Part shown: one piece after another, positions 8,633-16,978 of the stretch | How positions within the stretch are numbered: the first letter of the stretch is position 1 | Layout: each line of letters begins with the position of its first letter | NCBI RefSeq assembly: GCF_010731735.1 | Contig: NZ_AP022588.1 | Location: 124,001-188,000 of the forward strand | DNA from: Mycolicibacterium sediminis | Lineage (GTDB): Bacteria; Actinomycetota; Actinomycetes; Mycobacteriales; Mycobacteriaceae | Direction of reading: 5' to 3' | DNA length: 64,000 bases | Notes under the pieces: generated by a model | Told to the model about the DNA's origin: nothing | The model's input: only the letters and a program-made list of their open reading frames with translations | Databases searched by the model: none | Made by a program: the position numbers and the translations under genes

Positions 8633-9092
8633 CGTCCACCTCTCCGTCAACGGCACCCCGCACGGCGGCGTCGTCGAACCGCGCCTGACGCTCGCGGACT
8701 TCCTGCGCGAGAAGTGCGGCCTCACCGGCACGCACCTCGGTTGCGAGCACGGCGCGTGCGGCGCCTGCACCGTCCTGCTCGACGGGCAGGCCGTCCGGTC
8801 CTGCCTGATCTTCGCCGTCCAGGTGGACGGCCAGGAGGTCACGACCGTCGAGGGGATCGCATCGCCGGACGGCGAGCTGTCGCCGGTGCAGTCGGCCCTG
8901 CGGGCCTGTCACGGGCTGCAGTGCGGCTTCTGCACCCCTGGCTTCGTCACCTCCATCACGGCGCTGCTGCGGGACAATCCGCAGCCGACCGACGACGAGA
9001 TCCGCGAGGGCCTCTCGGGCAACTTCTGCCGGTGCACGGGCTACCAGGGCATCGTCAACGCGGTGCACCAGGTGGCTCGGTCCCAGGCCTGA
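8619..9092 (+). CDS. coxS: CoxS-like [2Fe-2S] subunit
   Basis: Starting at ATG 8619 (GGAGG just upstream, overlapping coxM), the 157-residue protein contains both iron-sulfur sites of the family. The plant-type cluster uses C42, C47, C50 and C62; the second uses C102, C105, C137 and C139 in the CGFC...CRC pattern. It links the molybdenum centre of CoxL to the flavin of CoxM. All eight cysteines are present, so the electron path looks intact. The gene ends 18 bases from the convergent SDR stop. Confidence 0.93.
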   Translation: MHETDVHLSVNGTPHGGVVEPRLTLADFLREKCGLTGTHLGCEHGACGACTVLLDGQAVRSCLIFAVQVDGQEVTTVEGIASPDGELSPVQSALRACHGLQCGFCTPGFVTSITALLRDNPQPTDDEIREGLSGNFCRCTGYQGIVNAVHQVARSQA

Positions 9093-9110
9093 CCCGACGG
9101 CGGACCGCGC

Positions 9111-9944
9111 CTAAGACACGACTCCGCGGAGCGCGTCCGCGCCGAACACCGGCGCCAGCATCGACGACATGTCGGGGCCGCGCCGGAGCCCGTGCCCGCC
9201 GTCGACGTTGATGATCTGCCCGGTGATCCACTGCGCCGCATCGCTCAGCAGGAACAGCGCCGCGTTGGCGACGTCGGTCACCTCACCCGGCCGCGGCAGC
9301 GGCGTGCAACTCGCGTAGTCGGCGCTGATCTCCGGCGAGTCGAGGATGGGCGCGACCATGTCCGTCCGGATCAGGCCGGGCCGGATGCCGTTGACCCGCA
9401 CCCAGGACGCGCCGAGTTCGTCGGCGGCCAGCATCATCAGGTGGTCGAGAGCCGCCTTGCTGGGGCCGTACGACGCGAACCACCGGTGGGTGTTGCTCGA
9501 GGCTATCGACGAGATCCCGACGAACGATCCACCGCCGCCGCGCACCATCTCCCGCGCGGAGTGCTTGAGCACGTACATCGTGCCGTTCACGTTGAGGTCG
9601 ACGGTCTGGCGCCAGCCCTCGGAGTCGACCTGGGTGATCGGTCCGATGGTCAACGACCCGCCGGCGCAGTGCACCACGCCGTTGAGGCGGCCGTGCCACG
9701 CGGTGGTGGCGTCGACGACGCGGGCCACCTCGTCCTCGTCGGTGACGTCGGCCGGCTCGTACCGGACGCGGCCCTCGCCCGTGCCAGCGCCGATCTCCTC
9801 GGCGGCGGCGGCGAGCCGGTCGGCGTTGCGCCCGACCAGCATCGCGTGACCGCCCGCCGCGACCACCGCTTCCGCCACGCCCTTGCCGATCCCGCTACCG
9901 CCACCGGTGACCAGAATCGTCCGGTCCTCCAACGAGAGTTGCAT
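9111..9944 (-). CDS. short-chain dehydrogenase/reductase (Rv3485c-like)
   Basis: The protein has the classical SDR features: TGGGSGIG near residue 14, a CAGG motif, the catalytic YGPSK (Tyr and Lys present) and INVDGGHGLRRG at the end. I chose ATG 9944 (277 residues) because AAGGG lies 7 bases upstream; ATG 9959 is an alternative. By position near otsA it probably corresponds to M. tuberculosis Rv3485c. Its substrate is unknown. A near-match to the KstR operator lies 50 bases upstream of the start, hinting at sterol-linked control. Confidence 0.8.
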   Translation of the reverse strand: MQLSLEDRTILVTGGGSGIGKGVAEAVVAAGGHAMLVGRNADRLAAAAEEIGAGTGEGRVRYEPADVTDEDEVARVVDATTAWHGRLNGVVHCAGGSLTIGPITQVDSEGWRQTVDLNVNGTMYVLKHSAREMVRGGGGSFVGISSIASSNTHRWFASYGPSKAALDHLMMLAADELGASWVRVNGIRPGLIRTDMVAPILDSPEISADYASCTPLPRPGEVTDVANAALFLLSDAAQWITGQIINVDGGHGLRRGPDMSSMLAPVFGADALRGVVS

Positions 9945-9993
9945 GGTCGCACCCTTCATTCCGCCCGAGTGAGTCACGCGCCAGACCCAAAAC

Positions 9994-10007
9994 TGGAACA
10001 CGTTCTC
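9994..10007. promoter_or_regulatory. KstR-like operator, one mismatch
   Basis: TGGAACACGTTCTC matches the KstR consensus T-NN-AAC-NN-GTT-NN-A except for the last base. It lies 50 bases upstream of the SDR start on the minus strand. The AAC/GTT core is perfect. Control by KstR is an inference from the match. Confidence 0.45.
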
Positions 10008-10220
10008 GTATCGAACCACACGGCGGAGTTCGCACAGCGTCGTTTCTCACGAGGCGTCGTCAGCGATGGCACAGGCGCCGGTCAGCGCCTCCACAGAAAT
10101 GGCACGTACGCACCACTTTTCCTCCAGAACGGGCGGCGGGTCGACCGCCGTCGGCGTATCGTTTCGGCCACGGGCGGCCCGTCTTCGGCGTCGCCGTACG
10201 ACGACGGAAGGCATCGCGCC

Positions 10221-10586
10221 ATGGCGACGTTCGACTCCCCCGCTCCGAGCGGACTCACCTCGGCCCGACGCCTTCTCGCCGTGGGCGGATTCGCCGTCGC
10301 CGTCGCCGCCGCGCCCGCCATCGCGGCCCTCGCCGCGCCGGCACCCGCACCGTCGGTCGCCGCGTGTCCCAACGGGGAGACCGAGGACACCTTCACCACG
10401 ACGTGCACGCCGGACCTGGTGCCCAATTCCCCCGAGGTGCAGTCGACTTCGCCCGGCGGTCTGCCCTCGGTCAGCGGCATCCCCTGCAGCGGCGCCAATT
10501 CCGGCCAGTGCATCGGCCTCTCCGAGGAGCAGCAGTCCGAGGGTCCGATCGCCGTGCCACGCTCGTCGGTCAGCTCGAGCCCCTAG
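10221..10586 (+). CDS. small secreted protein, first of a tandem pair
   Basis: The start is ATG 10221, giving 121 residues. An N-terminal twin Arg (ARRLL) precedes a hydrophobic signal region (to about residue 40), then comes a mature part with CPNGETEDTFTTTC, LVPNSPE, a GIPCSGANSGQCIG motif and a Ser/Pro tail. The four cysteines are shared with the next gene product. Small mycobacterial proteins of this kind are often annotated as intersectin-EH-binding protein Ibp1, a label with little functional support. The product is probably exported; its function is unknown. Confidence 0.7.
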   Translation: MATFDSPAPSGLTSARRLLAVGGFAVAVAAAPAIAALAAPAPAPSVAACPNGETEDTFTTTCTPDLVPNSPEVQSTSPGGLPSVSGIPCSGANSGQCIGLSEEQQSEGPIAVPRSSVSSSP

Positions 10587-10641
10587 TCGCGAACGCCCGT
10601 CACGGCCACCTGCTCGCGAGGCCACTGCCAGGGAACTCGTG

Positions 10642-10657
10642 GAATCTGTGCAGATTC
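10642..10657. promoter_or_regulatory. 16-bp palindrome upstream of second secreted protein
   Basis: GAATCTGTGCAGATTC is an inverted repeat of 6-bp arms around GTGC, located 60 bases before the next gene in the 130-bp gap between the paralogues. It could be an operator or a weak hairpin. No regulator can be named. Confidence 0.35.
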
Positions 10658-10716
10658 GTCGGAGCTTCCATAGAATCCTCGCGACGACACGGTCAATAAC
10701 GACAGGAAGCGTGACG

Positions 10717-11109
10717 ATGGCGACTATGGAATTGCGTGCCACCCGCGGGCGCGGCGGTTTCTCCCCCCGACGACTGGTCATTGCGGGCGGGTTCGCACTC
10801 GCCGTCGCCGCGGCCCCGGCGCTCACGGCGTTCGCCGTGCCGGTCAACCCGTCGGCACCGCTGGCCGACTGCCCCGGCGGGGAGGAGGCGGACCAGTTCA
10901 CGGGCGCCTGCGTCCCGCACACCGTCCCGAACTCGGGCGCCTCGCCCTTCAGTTCCATCCCGGGCAACCCGGACGTCCCGGCCATCGACGGGATCCCCTG
11001 CACCGGTGGCAACAGCGGCCAGTGCATCGGCCTCGCCGAGGACGCGCCGCAGTACGTGCCGCCCACGTCCTCGGTCGAGAGCAGCCCGACCGTCTACGGC
11101 GTCTCCTAG
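10717..11109 (+). CDS. small secreted protein, second of a tandem pair
   Basis: The 130-residue product of ATG 10717 (AGGAAG 7 bases upstream) repeats the architecture of the preceding gene: [17 protein letters not shown] signal region, [34 protein letters not shown] and a Ser-rich end. The two clearly arose by duplication. The spacing of the four cysteines is conserved while the tails differ, which suggests that the disulfide-held core is the functional part. No enzymatic motif is visible. Confidence 0.72.
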   Translation: MATMELRATRGRGGFSPRRLVIAGGFALAVAAAPALTAFAVPVNPSAPLADCPGGEEADQFTGACVPHTVPNSGASPFSSIPGNPDVPAIDGIPCTGGNSGQCIGLAEDAPQYVPPTSSVESSPTVYGVS

Positions 11110-11124
11110 CAACCGTCCGCTCTG

Positions 11125-11175
11125 GGCGACTCTGCTCCCGAAGCAGGCGCTCACCTCTGCTTTTGCAGAGTCGCC
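11125..11175. terminator. 11-bp perfect inverted repeat abutting a -10 box
   Basis: GGCGACTCTGC (11125-11135) is exactly complementary to 11165-11175, with a 29-nt loop. It follows the stop of the secreted-protein gene by 15 bases, so it may act as its terminator. The right arm ends directly at the -10 box of the next gene, so it could equally be an operator for that promoter. Confidence 0.45.
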
Positions 11176-11190
11176 TAGAGTTGTGGCATG
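11176..11190 (+). promoter_or_regulatory. leaderless promoter of the 54-residue protein gene
   Basis: TAGAGT (11176-11181) lies 6 bases before ATG 11188, with no Shine-Dalgarno sequence in between. This fits a leaderless mycobacterial promoter that would drive both the small gene and otsA. Confidence 0.5.
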
Positions 11191-11352
11191 CCTACGAACC
11201 CCGACCCCACCGAGATCGAAGACGTCGAACCCTTGGCCGACAGCACCGCACGCCAGGCCCGTCGCGTCGTGGCGGCCTACGCCACGGACGCCGACGAGTG
11301 CCGCGTCTTCCTGTCCATGCTGGGTATCGGGCCGGCGAAGATCGACGCGTAG
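11188..11352 (+). CDS. 54-residue protein upstream of otsA (Rv3489-like)
   Basis: This short reading frame encodes an acidic N-terminal half ([11 protein letters not shown]) and a helical C-terminal half ending in [10 protein letters not shown]. It has one Cys, no signal peptide and no membrane segment. Its stop overlaps the otsA start by one base (TAGTG), implying translational coupling. M. tuberculosis Rv3489 has the same size and position immediately upstream of otsA, so the pairing looks conserved. Its function is unknown. Confidence 0.7.
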   Translation: MPTNPDPTEIEDVEPLADSTARQARRVVAAYATDADECRVFLSMLGIGPAKIDA

Positions 11353-12785
11353 TGCCCGACGGGACCGGTTCAGCAGACTTCGTGGTGGTGGCCAACCGGC
11401 TGCCCGTCGACATGGAGCGGCACCCCGACGGCACCACCTCGTACAAGCGCAGCCCCGGTGGCCTGGTAACGGCGCTGGAGCCCCTGCTGCGCCGCCGTAG
11501 CGGCGCGTGGATCGGGTGGCCCGGCATCTCCGACAGCGGCGCCGAGCCCATCGTCGAGGACGACCTGACGATGCAACCCGTCAGCCTGTCCGACGACGAC
11601 TTCGCCGACTACTACGAGGGCTTCTCCAACGCCACCCTGTGGCCGCTGTACCACGACGTCATCGTCAAGCCGATCTATCACCGCAAGTGGTGGGACAGCT
11701 ACGTCGACGTCAACCGGCGGTTCGCCGAGGCCACCGCCGCCACCGCCGCGGACGGCGCGACGGTGTGGGTGCAGGACTACCAGCTACAGCTCGTACCGAA
11801 GATGCTGCGCGAGCTGCGCCCCGACCTGACGATCGGCTTCTTCCTGCACATCCCGTTTCCGCCCATCGAGCTGTTCATGCAGATGCCGTGGCGGACCGAG
11901 ATCATCGAGGGACTGCTCGGGGCCGACCTGGTCGGCTTCCACCTTCCCGGTGGCGCGCAGAACTTCCTCTACCTCGCGCGGCGCCTCGTCGGCGCCAACA
12001 CCTCCCGCGGGACGGTCGGGGTCAGGTCGCGGCTCGGCGAGGTCCAGGTGGGATCGCGGACCGTCAAGGTCGGCGCGTTCCCCATCTCGATCGACTCCGC
12101 CGAACTCGACGGAAAGGCACGCGATCGCCGCGTCCGGCAGCGCGCCCGCGAACTGCGCGCAGAACTGGGCAACCCGCGCAAGATCCTGCTGGGCGTCGAC
12201 CGGCTGGACTACACCAAGGGGATCGACGTCCGCCTCGAGGCGTTCTCCGAACTCCTCGCCGACGGCAGGGCCGACCGCGACGACACCGTGCTGATCCAGC
12301 TGGCCACGCCCAGTCGTGAACGCGTGGAGAGCTACAAGGTCATGCGCGAGGACATCGAGCGCCAGGTCGGCCACATCAACGGCGAGTACGGCCGGGTGGG
12401 ACATCCCGTCGTGCACTACCTCCACAAGCCCATCCCCCGCGACGAACTGGTGTCCTTCTTCGTCGCCGCCGACGTCATGCTCGTGACGCCCCTGCGCGAC
12501 GGGATGAACCTCGTGGCCAAGGAGTACGTCGCGTGCCGCAGTGATCTCGGTGGCGCGCTGGTGCTCAGCGAATTCACCGGCGCGGCAGCTGAACTGCGGC
12601 AGGCGTACCTGACCAACCCGCACCACCTCGACGGTGTCAAGGACGCGATCGAGGCGGCACTCGTGCAGACTCCCGAGGAGGGCCGACGCCGCATGCGGGC
12701 GATGCGCAGGCAGGTGCTCGCCCACGACGTCGACCGCTGGGCGCGCTCGTTCCTCGACGCGCTCGCCTCGACCGGAGTCCGTTAG
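11352..12785 (+). CDS. otsA: trehalose-6-phosphate synthase
   Basis: OtsA is a GT20 glycosyltransferase that makes trehalose 6-phosphate from a nucleotide-glucose and glucose 6-phosphate, the first step of the main mycobacterial trehalose route. The 477-residue protein shows the family blocks in order: [49 protein letters not shown] and [12 protein letters not shown]. Start GTG 11352 overlaps the upstream stop. The protein is slightly shorter than the 500-residue M. tuberculosis OtsA, lacking only the variable N-terminus. Its 3' end overlaps the convergent mam4B stop by 4 bases. Confidence 0.95.
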   Translation: MPDGTGSADFVVVANRLPVDMERHPDGTTSYKRSPGGLVTALEPLLRRRSGAWIGWPGISDSGAEPIVEDDLTMQPVSLSDDDFADYYEGFSNATLWPLYHDVIVKPIYHRKWWDSYVDVNRRFAEATAATAADGATVWVQDYQLQLVPKMLRELRPDLTIGFFLHIPFPPIELFMQMPWRTEIIEGLLGADLVGFHLPGGAQNFLYLARRLVGANTSRGTVGVRSRLGEVQVGSRTVKVGAFPISIDSAELDGKARDRRVRQRARELRAELGNPRKILLGVDRLDYTKGIDVRLEAFSELLADGRADRDDTVLIQLATPSRERVESYKVMREDIERQVGHINGEYGRVGHPVVHYLHKPIPRDELVSFFVAADVMLVTPLRDGMNLVAKEYVACRSDLGGALVLSEFTGAAAELRQAYLTNPHHLDGVKDAIEAALVQTPEEGRRRMRAMRRQVLAHDVDRWARSFLDALASTGVR

Positions 12786-13309
12786 ATCGGGGTGATGAAG
12801 TTGATCTTCCACTGCCCGTCGACCTTGACGTAGTCGACCCGTAGGCGGCTGCCGTCGTAGACCGGCGTCTTCGACTTGTCCGTGACGGTGCGGTTCATGA
12901 AGACCATGACGCTTGCCGAATCACGCTGGGCGTCAAGCACACCCGAGCCGACGACGTTCGCCTGCGAGATCACTTGACGCTCGCGCGCCTGCGGGATGAT
13001 GTCCTGGGTGGCGCGCTCCTCGAACTCCCTGCGATACCCCGGGGTGAGGAACTGGTAGGCGTCGGTGAGGCTGCGTTCCACGGTCTGGAAGTCGTACGCG
13101 AACACCTTCGGGATCTGCTGTGCGGCGAGCCCGCAATCCGGTGGTGCGAGGTCACCGGTGCACGGACCCAGCGCCACGCGGGTCTGTTCCTCGGCGTTCG
13201 CCTGGTCGCGGTTCCACAGCAGGTAACCGCCCGCCCCGCCGAGCACCACGAAGGCGACCGCGAGCAGCACGCCGGCCGCCACCAGGAGCCGGGTGGTCCA
13301 GGTGCCCAT
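12782..13309 (-). CDS. mam4B: Mce-associated membrane protein Mam4B
   Basis: The 175-residue protein has one N-terminal membrane helix (about 8-30) and an extracytoplasmic SnoaL/NTF2-like domain ending in [13 protein letters not shown], the typical layout of Mce-associated (Mam/Mas) proteins. By order it matches Rv3492c. Mam4B stabilises the Mce4 complex and is a reported contact of LucA. The start overlaps the mam4A stop as TGATG. It is the last gene of the mce4 operon. Confidence 0.9.
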   Translation of the reverse strand: MGTWTTRLLVAAGVLLAVAFVVLGGAGGYLLWNRDQANAEEQTRVALGPCTGDLAPPDCGLAAQQIPKVFAYDFQTVERSLTDAYQFLTPGYRREFEERATQDIIPQARERQVISQANVVGSGVLDAQRDSASVMVFMNRTVTDKSKTPVYDGSRLRVDYVKVDGQWKINFITPI

Positions 13310-14058
13310 CAGTTGCCCCCGTCGGGGTACTTGAGGTCGTATCCGGTCATGTGTCCGTTGTCGTCCTCGTGCACGATGATCCGATAGCGGTAGGGCTGCG
13401 ACGGCTTGTTCACGCCGTCGAGGTCCGTCACCGTCGTCCTGGCCGACACGATCACCGAGGCGTTCTTGGCGATCTCGTCGACCCTCTCGAGTGCCGCGCC
13501 GGTCACCACCGTCTCCGAACTGGCCTGGGTGTCCCGGAACATCGCCTTCAGGTTGTCCACGTTGTTGTTCTGGCTCAACATGTCCCGGAGCGGGCCGCTC
13601 GTTCCGTTGACGAAGCGGTTCACGCTGTCGTCGATGGTGTTCTGGTCGTAGCTGAACATGTTCACCACGGTGTTGGTGGCGGTGTCGACGAACTGCTGGT
13701 TACGCGCCGCCGCGGCATCCGCCCGGTGCTCCTGCACGCCGAACACGCCCACCAGCGCGCCCGTCGCGGCCACCAACAGGGCCAGCACGCCCAGTCCGAT
13801 CGCCGCCACCAGGCCACGATGCGCGGCCCTGCGCGGCGGCGCGACGACGGGTTTCGACACGCGCACCCGCGCCGGCTCGGGAGCCTGGACCCGCACTGCC
13901 GTCGGTGCCTGTGCCACGGTGCCCGCGGCCGGGCCGGTGGGCCGCGACGCCCGCCGGCGGGCTGTCTTCGTCGAGGCGTTGCCCGTCGCTGCGCTCGCCT
14001 CGGTGGGCCCGGTCGTCTCCGTCGTCGAGTCGTCCGTAGCCACGTGATCTGTCGTCAT
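13309..14058 (-). CDS. mam4A: Mce-associated membrane protein Mam4A
   Basis: The start is ATG 14058, overlapping the mce4F stop as ATGA, giving 249 residues. A Thr/Pro/Arg-rich cytoplasmic N-terminus (1-80) precedes a membrane helix (about 85-107) and a VHEDDNGHMTGYDLKYP-ending extracytoplasmic domain. It corresponds to Rv3493c and is thought to support assembly of the Mce4 transporter. Its N-terminal extension is much longer than that of Mam4B. Confidence 0.9.
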   Translation of the reverse strand: MTTDHVATDDSTTETTGPTEASAATGNASTKTARRRASRPTGPAAGTVAQAPTAVRVQAPEPARVRVSKPVVAPPRRAAHRGLVAAIGLGVLALLVAATGALVGVFGVQEHRADAAAARNQQFVDTATNTVVNMFSYDQNTIDDSVNRFVNGTSGPLRDMLSQNNNVDNLKAMFRDTQASSETVVTGAALERVDEIAKNASVIVSARTTVTDLDGVNKPSQPYRYRIIVHEDDNGHMTGYDLKYPDGGN

Positions 14059-15785
14059 GCCTGCCTTGGATCCATCATCAGGTCGACCCACGTCTCCGCG
14101 GGAGAGAACTCGTCTGCGCCCGAAGCGAGGACACCCGTCCCGCCGCGGGGGTCGGCGAACACGCCGGTCCTCGAATCGTACGTCGTGGACTTCGGGCCGG
14201 AGGCCAACGGCTGAGCACCCTCGGCGGGCAGCGGCGGACCCGGCGGCAGCCCCTCGGCCGGCGGCGGGACCTCTGCCGGCAACGGGCCGGGAGGCGGTGG
14301 CACGGGCGCCCCCGGCGCGGACCGACCGTACGGCGGCACGATCTGGTCCGGCGGCGCGTAGAACGGCAGCGGCGGTGGCGGCGGTCCCGGGTCGCTCGGC
14401 GGCACCGGCAGCGGGAACGGCGCATTGGGCGCGGGGCCCGGCCCCGGCACGACACCCGGCGGCAACTGCACGGCGGGCGGACCCGGGTCGTAGTCCGCGG
14501 ACGGCGGGATGTTCGGGAACTTGTTGGCCGGCGTGATGTTGCGCGGATCCGTGATGGGCGCGCTGCCGTAGGGCACCGGCGGACCACGCCACGGGTTGCT
14601 GCCGATCGGCACGAAGCCGACCGGGTCGCGGCACAGCTGGATCGTCGGCGCCCGCTTGCCCGGGAACTCCTGGCAGGGGTAGTTGCGGGCACCGCGAACC
14701 ACGGTCGGGTCGCTCTGCGCCGTCTTGCAGTACAGGTCGGTCGGCAGATCCCGCAGCGTCGTGTCCGCCGGCGTGCGGATCTGGGTCGGCGGGATGAATC
14801 CCGTCGAGCACGGCGGCGGATCGCCGAGGTCGACCTTGAAGTCGAGCTTGCCGCCCTCGTCGGCGGGCACACCGCCCGCTACGGTGATCAGCGCGGCCAT
14901 CAGCGCCGGAAAGATGACCAGCGCCTGCTCGATCGACTTGTTGTAGATGACGCCGATGCGCCCGACGTTGGCGAGGTTGGCGGCCAGCATCGGGAAGTTC
15001 GGCCGGATCCCGTCGAACGTCGTGTTCGCGGCCTCGGCCGCCCCCGGCACGCTCTGCAGCACCCCTCGGAGCTGCGGGTCGGCGGCGGCGGCCTCGGCCG
15101 TGAAGCGCGCCAATCCGTCGGACAGCGACCGGATGTCGTCAGCGCTGCGGATCTGCGAGTCCAGGAACGGCCCGACCTGATCGATGAGCTGCGTCGTCTC
15201 CCCGTAGTTGGCGTTGGCCTCGTCGATCAGGCCCCGGCCCGACTGGATCAGTCGCGCCAATTCGGGCCCGGAACCGTTGAACGCCTTGAACGTCTCGCGC
15301 AGTAAATCCTGGATCCGGCTGTCGCCGATCCCGTTCACCAGATCGTTGGCCTGGATGAGGAGGTCCGCGATGTCCTGGCCGATGGCGGTGCGGTTCACGT
15401 CGATGAACGCATTGTTCGCGAGCATGGCGTTGGACGGATCCTCCGGTGGCACCAGGTCGACGTACTGTTCGCCGATCGCCGACACGCTCTTCACCGTCGC
15501 GGTCACGTTCTCCGGCACGGGAGTGTCGGAGTTGAGCCGCATCTCGGCCACGACCCCGTCATTGACCAGACCGACGGACTGGACGCGGCCGATGGTCACG
15601 CCCCGGTAGGTGACGTTGGCGTTCTGGTAGAGCCCGCCGCCGGCGACGAACTTCGCCTTGATGTCGTAGGACCCGATCCCGAGCGCCGACGGCACGTGCA
15701 GGTACATGGTGGAGATCGCGCCGACGCACAGCACGGTGACGATCGCGAAGATCGCCAGCTGGATCCGGGTCAACCGGTCGATCAT
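14055..15785 (-). CDS. mce4F: Mce4F, sterol-import MCE protein
   Basis: Residues 1-30 form a signal anchor (MIDRLTRIQLAIFAIVTVL), followed by the MCE/MlaD domain (about 38-115), helical needle-forming segments to about 290, and a very long proline-rich tail (about 400-560). I use ATG 15785 because it gives the conserved MIDRL start; GTG 15788 is one codon upstream with GGAGG before it. Six MCE proteins form the channel that carries sterol across the periplasm to YrbE4A/B. The Pro-rich tail is typical of Mce F proteins and may lie near the outer membrane. Confidence 0.93.
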   Translation of the reverse strand: MIDRLTRIQLAIFAIVTVLCVGAISTMYLHVPSALGIGSYDIKAKFVAGGGLYQNANVTYRGVTIGRVQSVGLVNDGVVAEMRLNSDTPVPENVTATVKSVSAIGEQYVDLVPPEDPSNAMLANNAFIDVNRTAIGQDIADLLIQANDLVNGIGDSRIQDLLRETFKAFNGSGPELARLIQSGRGLIDEANANYGETTQLIDQVGPFLDSQIRSADDIRSLSDGLARFTAEAAAADPQLRGVLQSVPGAAEAANTTFDGIRPNFPMLAANLANVGRIGVIYNKSIEQALVIFPALMAALITVAGGVPADEGGKLDFKVDLGDPPPCSTGFIPPTQIRTPADTTLRDLPTDLYCKTAQSDPTVVRGARNYPCQEFPGKRAPTIQLCRDPVGFVPIGSNPWRGPPVPYGSAPITDPRNITPANKFPNIPPSADYDPGPPAVQLPPGVVPGPGPAPNAPFPLPVPPSDPGPPPPPLPFYAPPDQIVPPYGRSAPGAPVPPPPGPLPAEVPPPAEGLPPGPPLPAEGAQPLASGPKSTTYDSRTGVFADPRGGTGVLASGADEFSPAETWVDLMMDPRQA

Positions 15786-16978
15786 CACGGCAGGGCCTCC
15801 GTGTGCTGGGTGGCCGATCCCGCGGGGATCTGGAACGGGTCGGCGGCCTGACCGGACAGGTTGGCCATCGCGCCGGTCAGGAAGTCCGGCGGGTTGATGA
15901 CCTCGCTGAGGCGTTTCATGTTGGGGTCGAAGCCCTTCGACGTGGTCAGGATGGATTCACCCAACCGCCGGACGGTCAGGTCGAACGTCACGAACACGTT
16001 CAGGTAGTCGCCGCGCACCGCGTTCTTCAAATAGTCGTAGTGGAACGGGAACGTCGGCAGGAATTCGAGGTCGGTGATGAAGTCGTCGGCGTTGTCGTTG
16101 AACGCCTTGATCACCGGGTAGAGATCCTTGAGGTCGGCGGCGAAGTCGTCCCGGATGCCCGACAGCACGCGGGACGCCACGTTGCCGAACGTGCGGAGTG
16201 CGGTGAACGCGTCGACCAGGTTGGTCCGGTTGGCGTTGAGCACCTTCAACGCCTCGGGCAGCGTGTCCAGGGTGCGACCGAGGTTGTCCTTGCTCTTGGC
16301 GAGGATCCCGGCGAACCGGTTGAGCCCCTCGGCGGCCGAGATGATGTCGGTGGTCTGCGCGTCGAGCGAACTCGTCAGTTCGGCCAGTCGCGGCATCAGG
16401 CCGGCGAGGCTGCCCTCCCGGCCCGCGAACGCGGCGTAGGCCTCGTCGGTGATGTCCTGCAGCGCACCGAGATTGCCCTTGTTGACGACGACGCCGAGCG
16501 AGGACAGCACTTCCTCGGTGGTCGGGTACCGGCCGGTCTGGGACAGCGGGATGTTCGAGCCCTCCACCAGCCGGCCCTGCGGCGCGTCCGGAGGTTCGGA
16601 GAGTTCGACGTGCTGCGAACCCAGCAGGGAGGTCTGCGCCACGGTCGCCCGCGCGTTCTCGGGCAGCTCGACGTTGCTCTGCAGCGACAGCTTGACGGAG
16701 GCATAGAACGAGCCGTCGGGCTTCTGGACGGCGTCGATGCCGGACACGCTGCCCACCGTGACGTCGTCGACCATGACCGGCGAGTTCTGCGGCAGCGTCG
16801 CGACGTCGGGCAGTTCGACGGTGATGCTGTAGGCCCCCGAGCCATGGCCCGCGGTTCCCGGCATGTCCATGGAGTTGAGGCCGCCGAACGCACAGCCCGA
16901 CAGCAGCGTGGCACCCGTGCCCAGTGCCACGACGTGACGACCGGACCGCAGGATCTTGCGAGGCAACGTGGTGGGCAT
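15785..16978 (-). CDS. mce4E: Mce4E lipoprotein (LprN)
   Basis: The start ATG 16978 overlaps the mce4D stop as TGATG and gives 397 residues. It carries a lipoprotein signal with lipobox LSGC near residue 27, so it should be acylated and membrane-tethered, as in M. tuberculosis LprN. The MCE domain runs from about residue 45 to 125 (SITVELPDVATLPQNSPVMV), followed by coiled-coil-like segments. As the E subunit it provides the lipid-anchored member of the Mce4 hexamer. Confidence 0.93.
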   Translation of the reverse strand: MPTTLPRKILRSGRHVVALGTGATLLSGCAFGGLNSMDMPGTAGHGSGAYSITVELPDVATLPQNSPVMVDDVTVGSVSGIDAVQKPDGSFYASVKLSLQSNVELPENARATVAQTSLLGSQHVELSEPPDAPQGRLVEGSNIPLSQTGRYPTTEEVLSSLGVVVNKGNLGALQDITDEAYAAFAGREGSLAGLMPRLAELTSSLDAQTTDIISAAEGLNRFAGILAKSKDNLGRTLDTLPEALKVLNANRTNLVDAFTALRTFGNVASRVLSGIRDDFAADLKDLYPVIKAFNDNADDFITDLEFLPTFPFHYDYLKNAVRGDYLNVFVTFDLTVRRLGESILTTSKGFDPNMKRLSEVINPPDFLTGAMANLSGQAADPFQIPAGSATQHTEALP

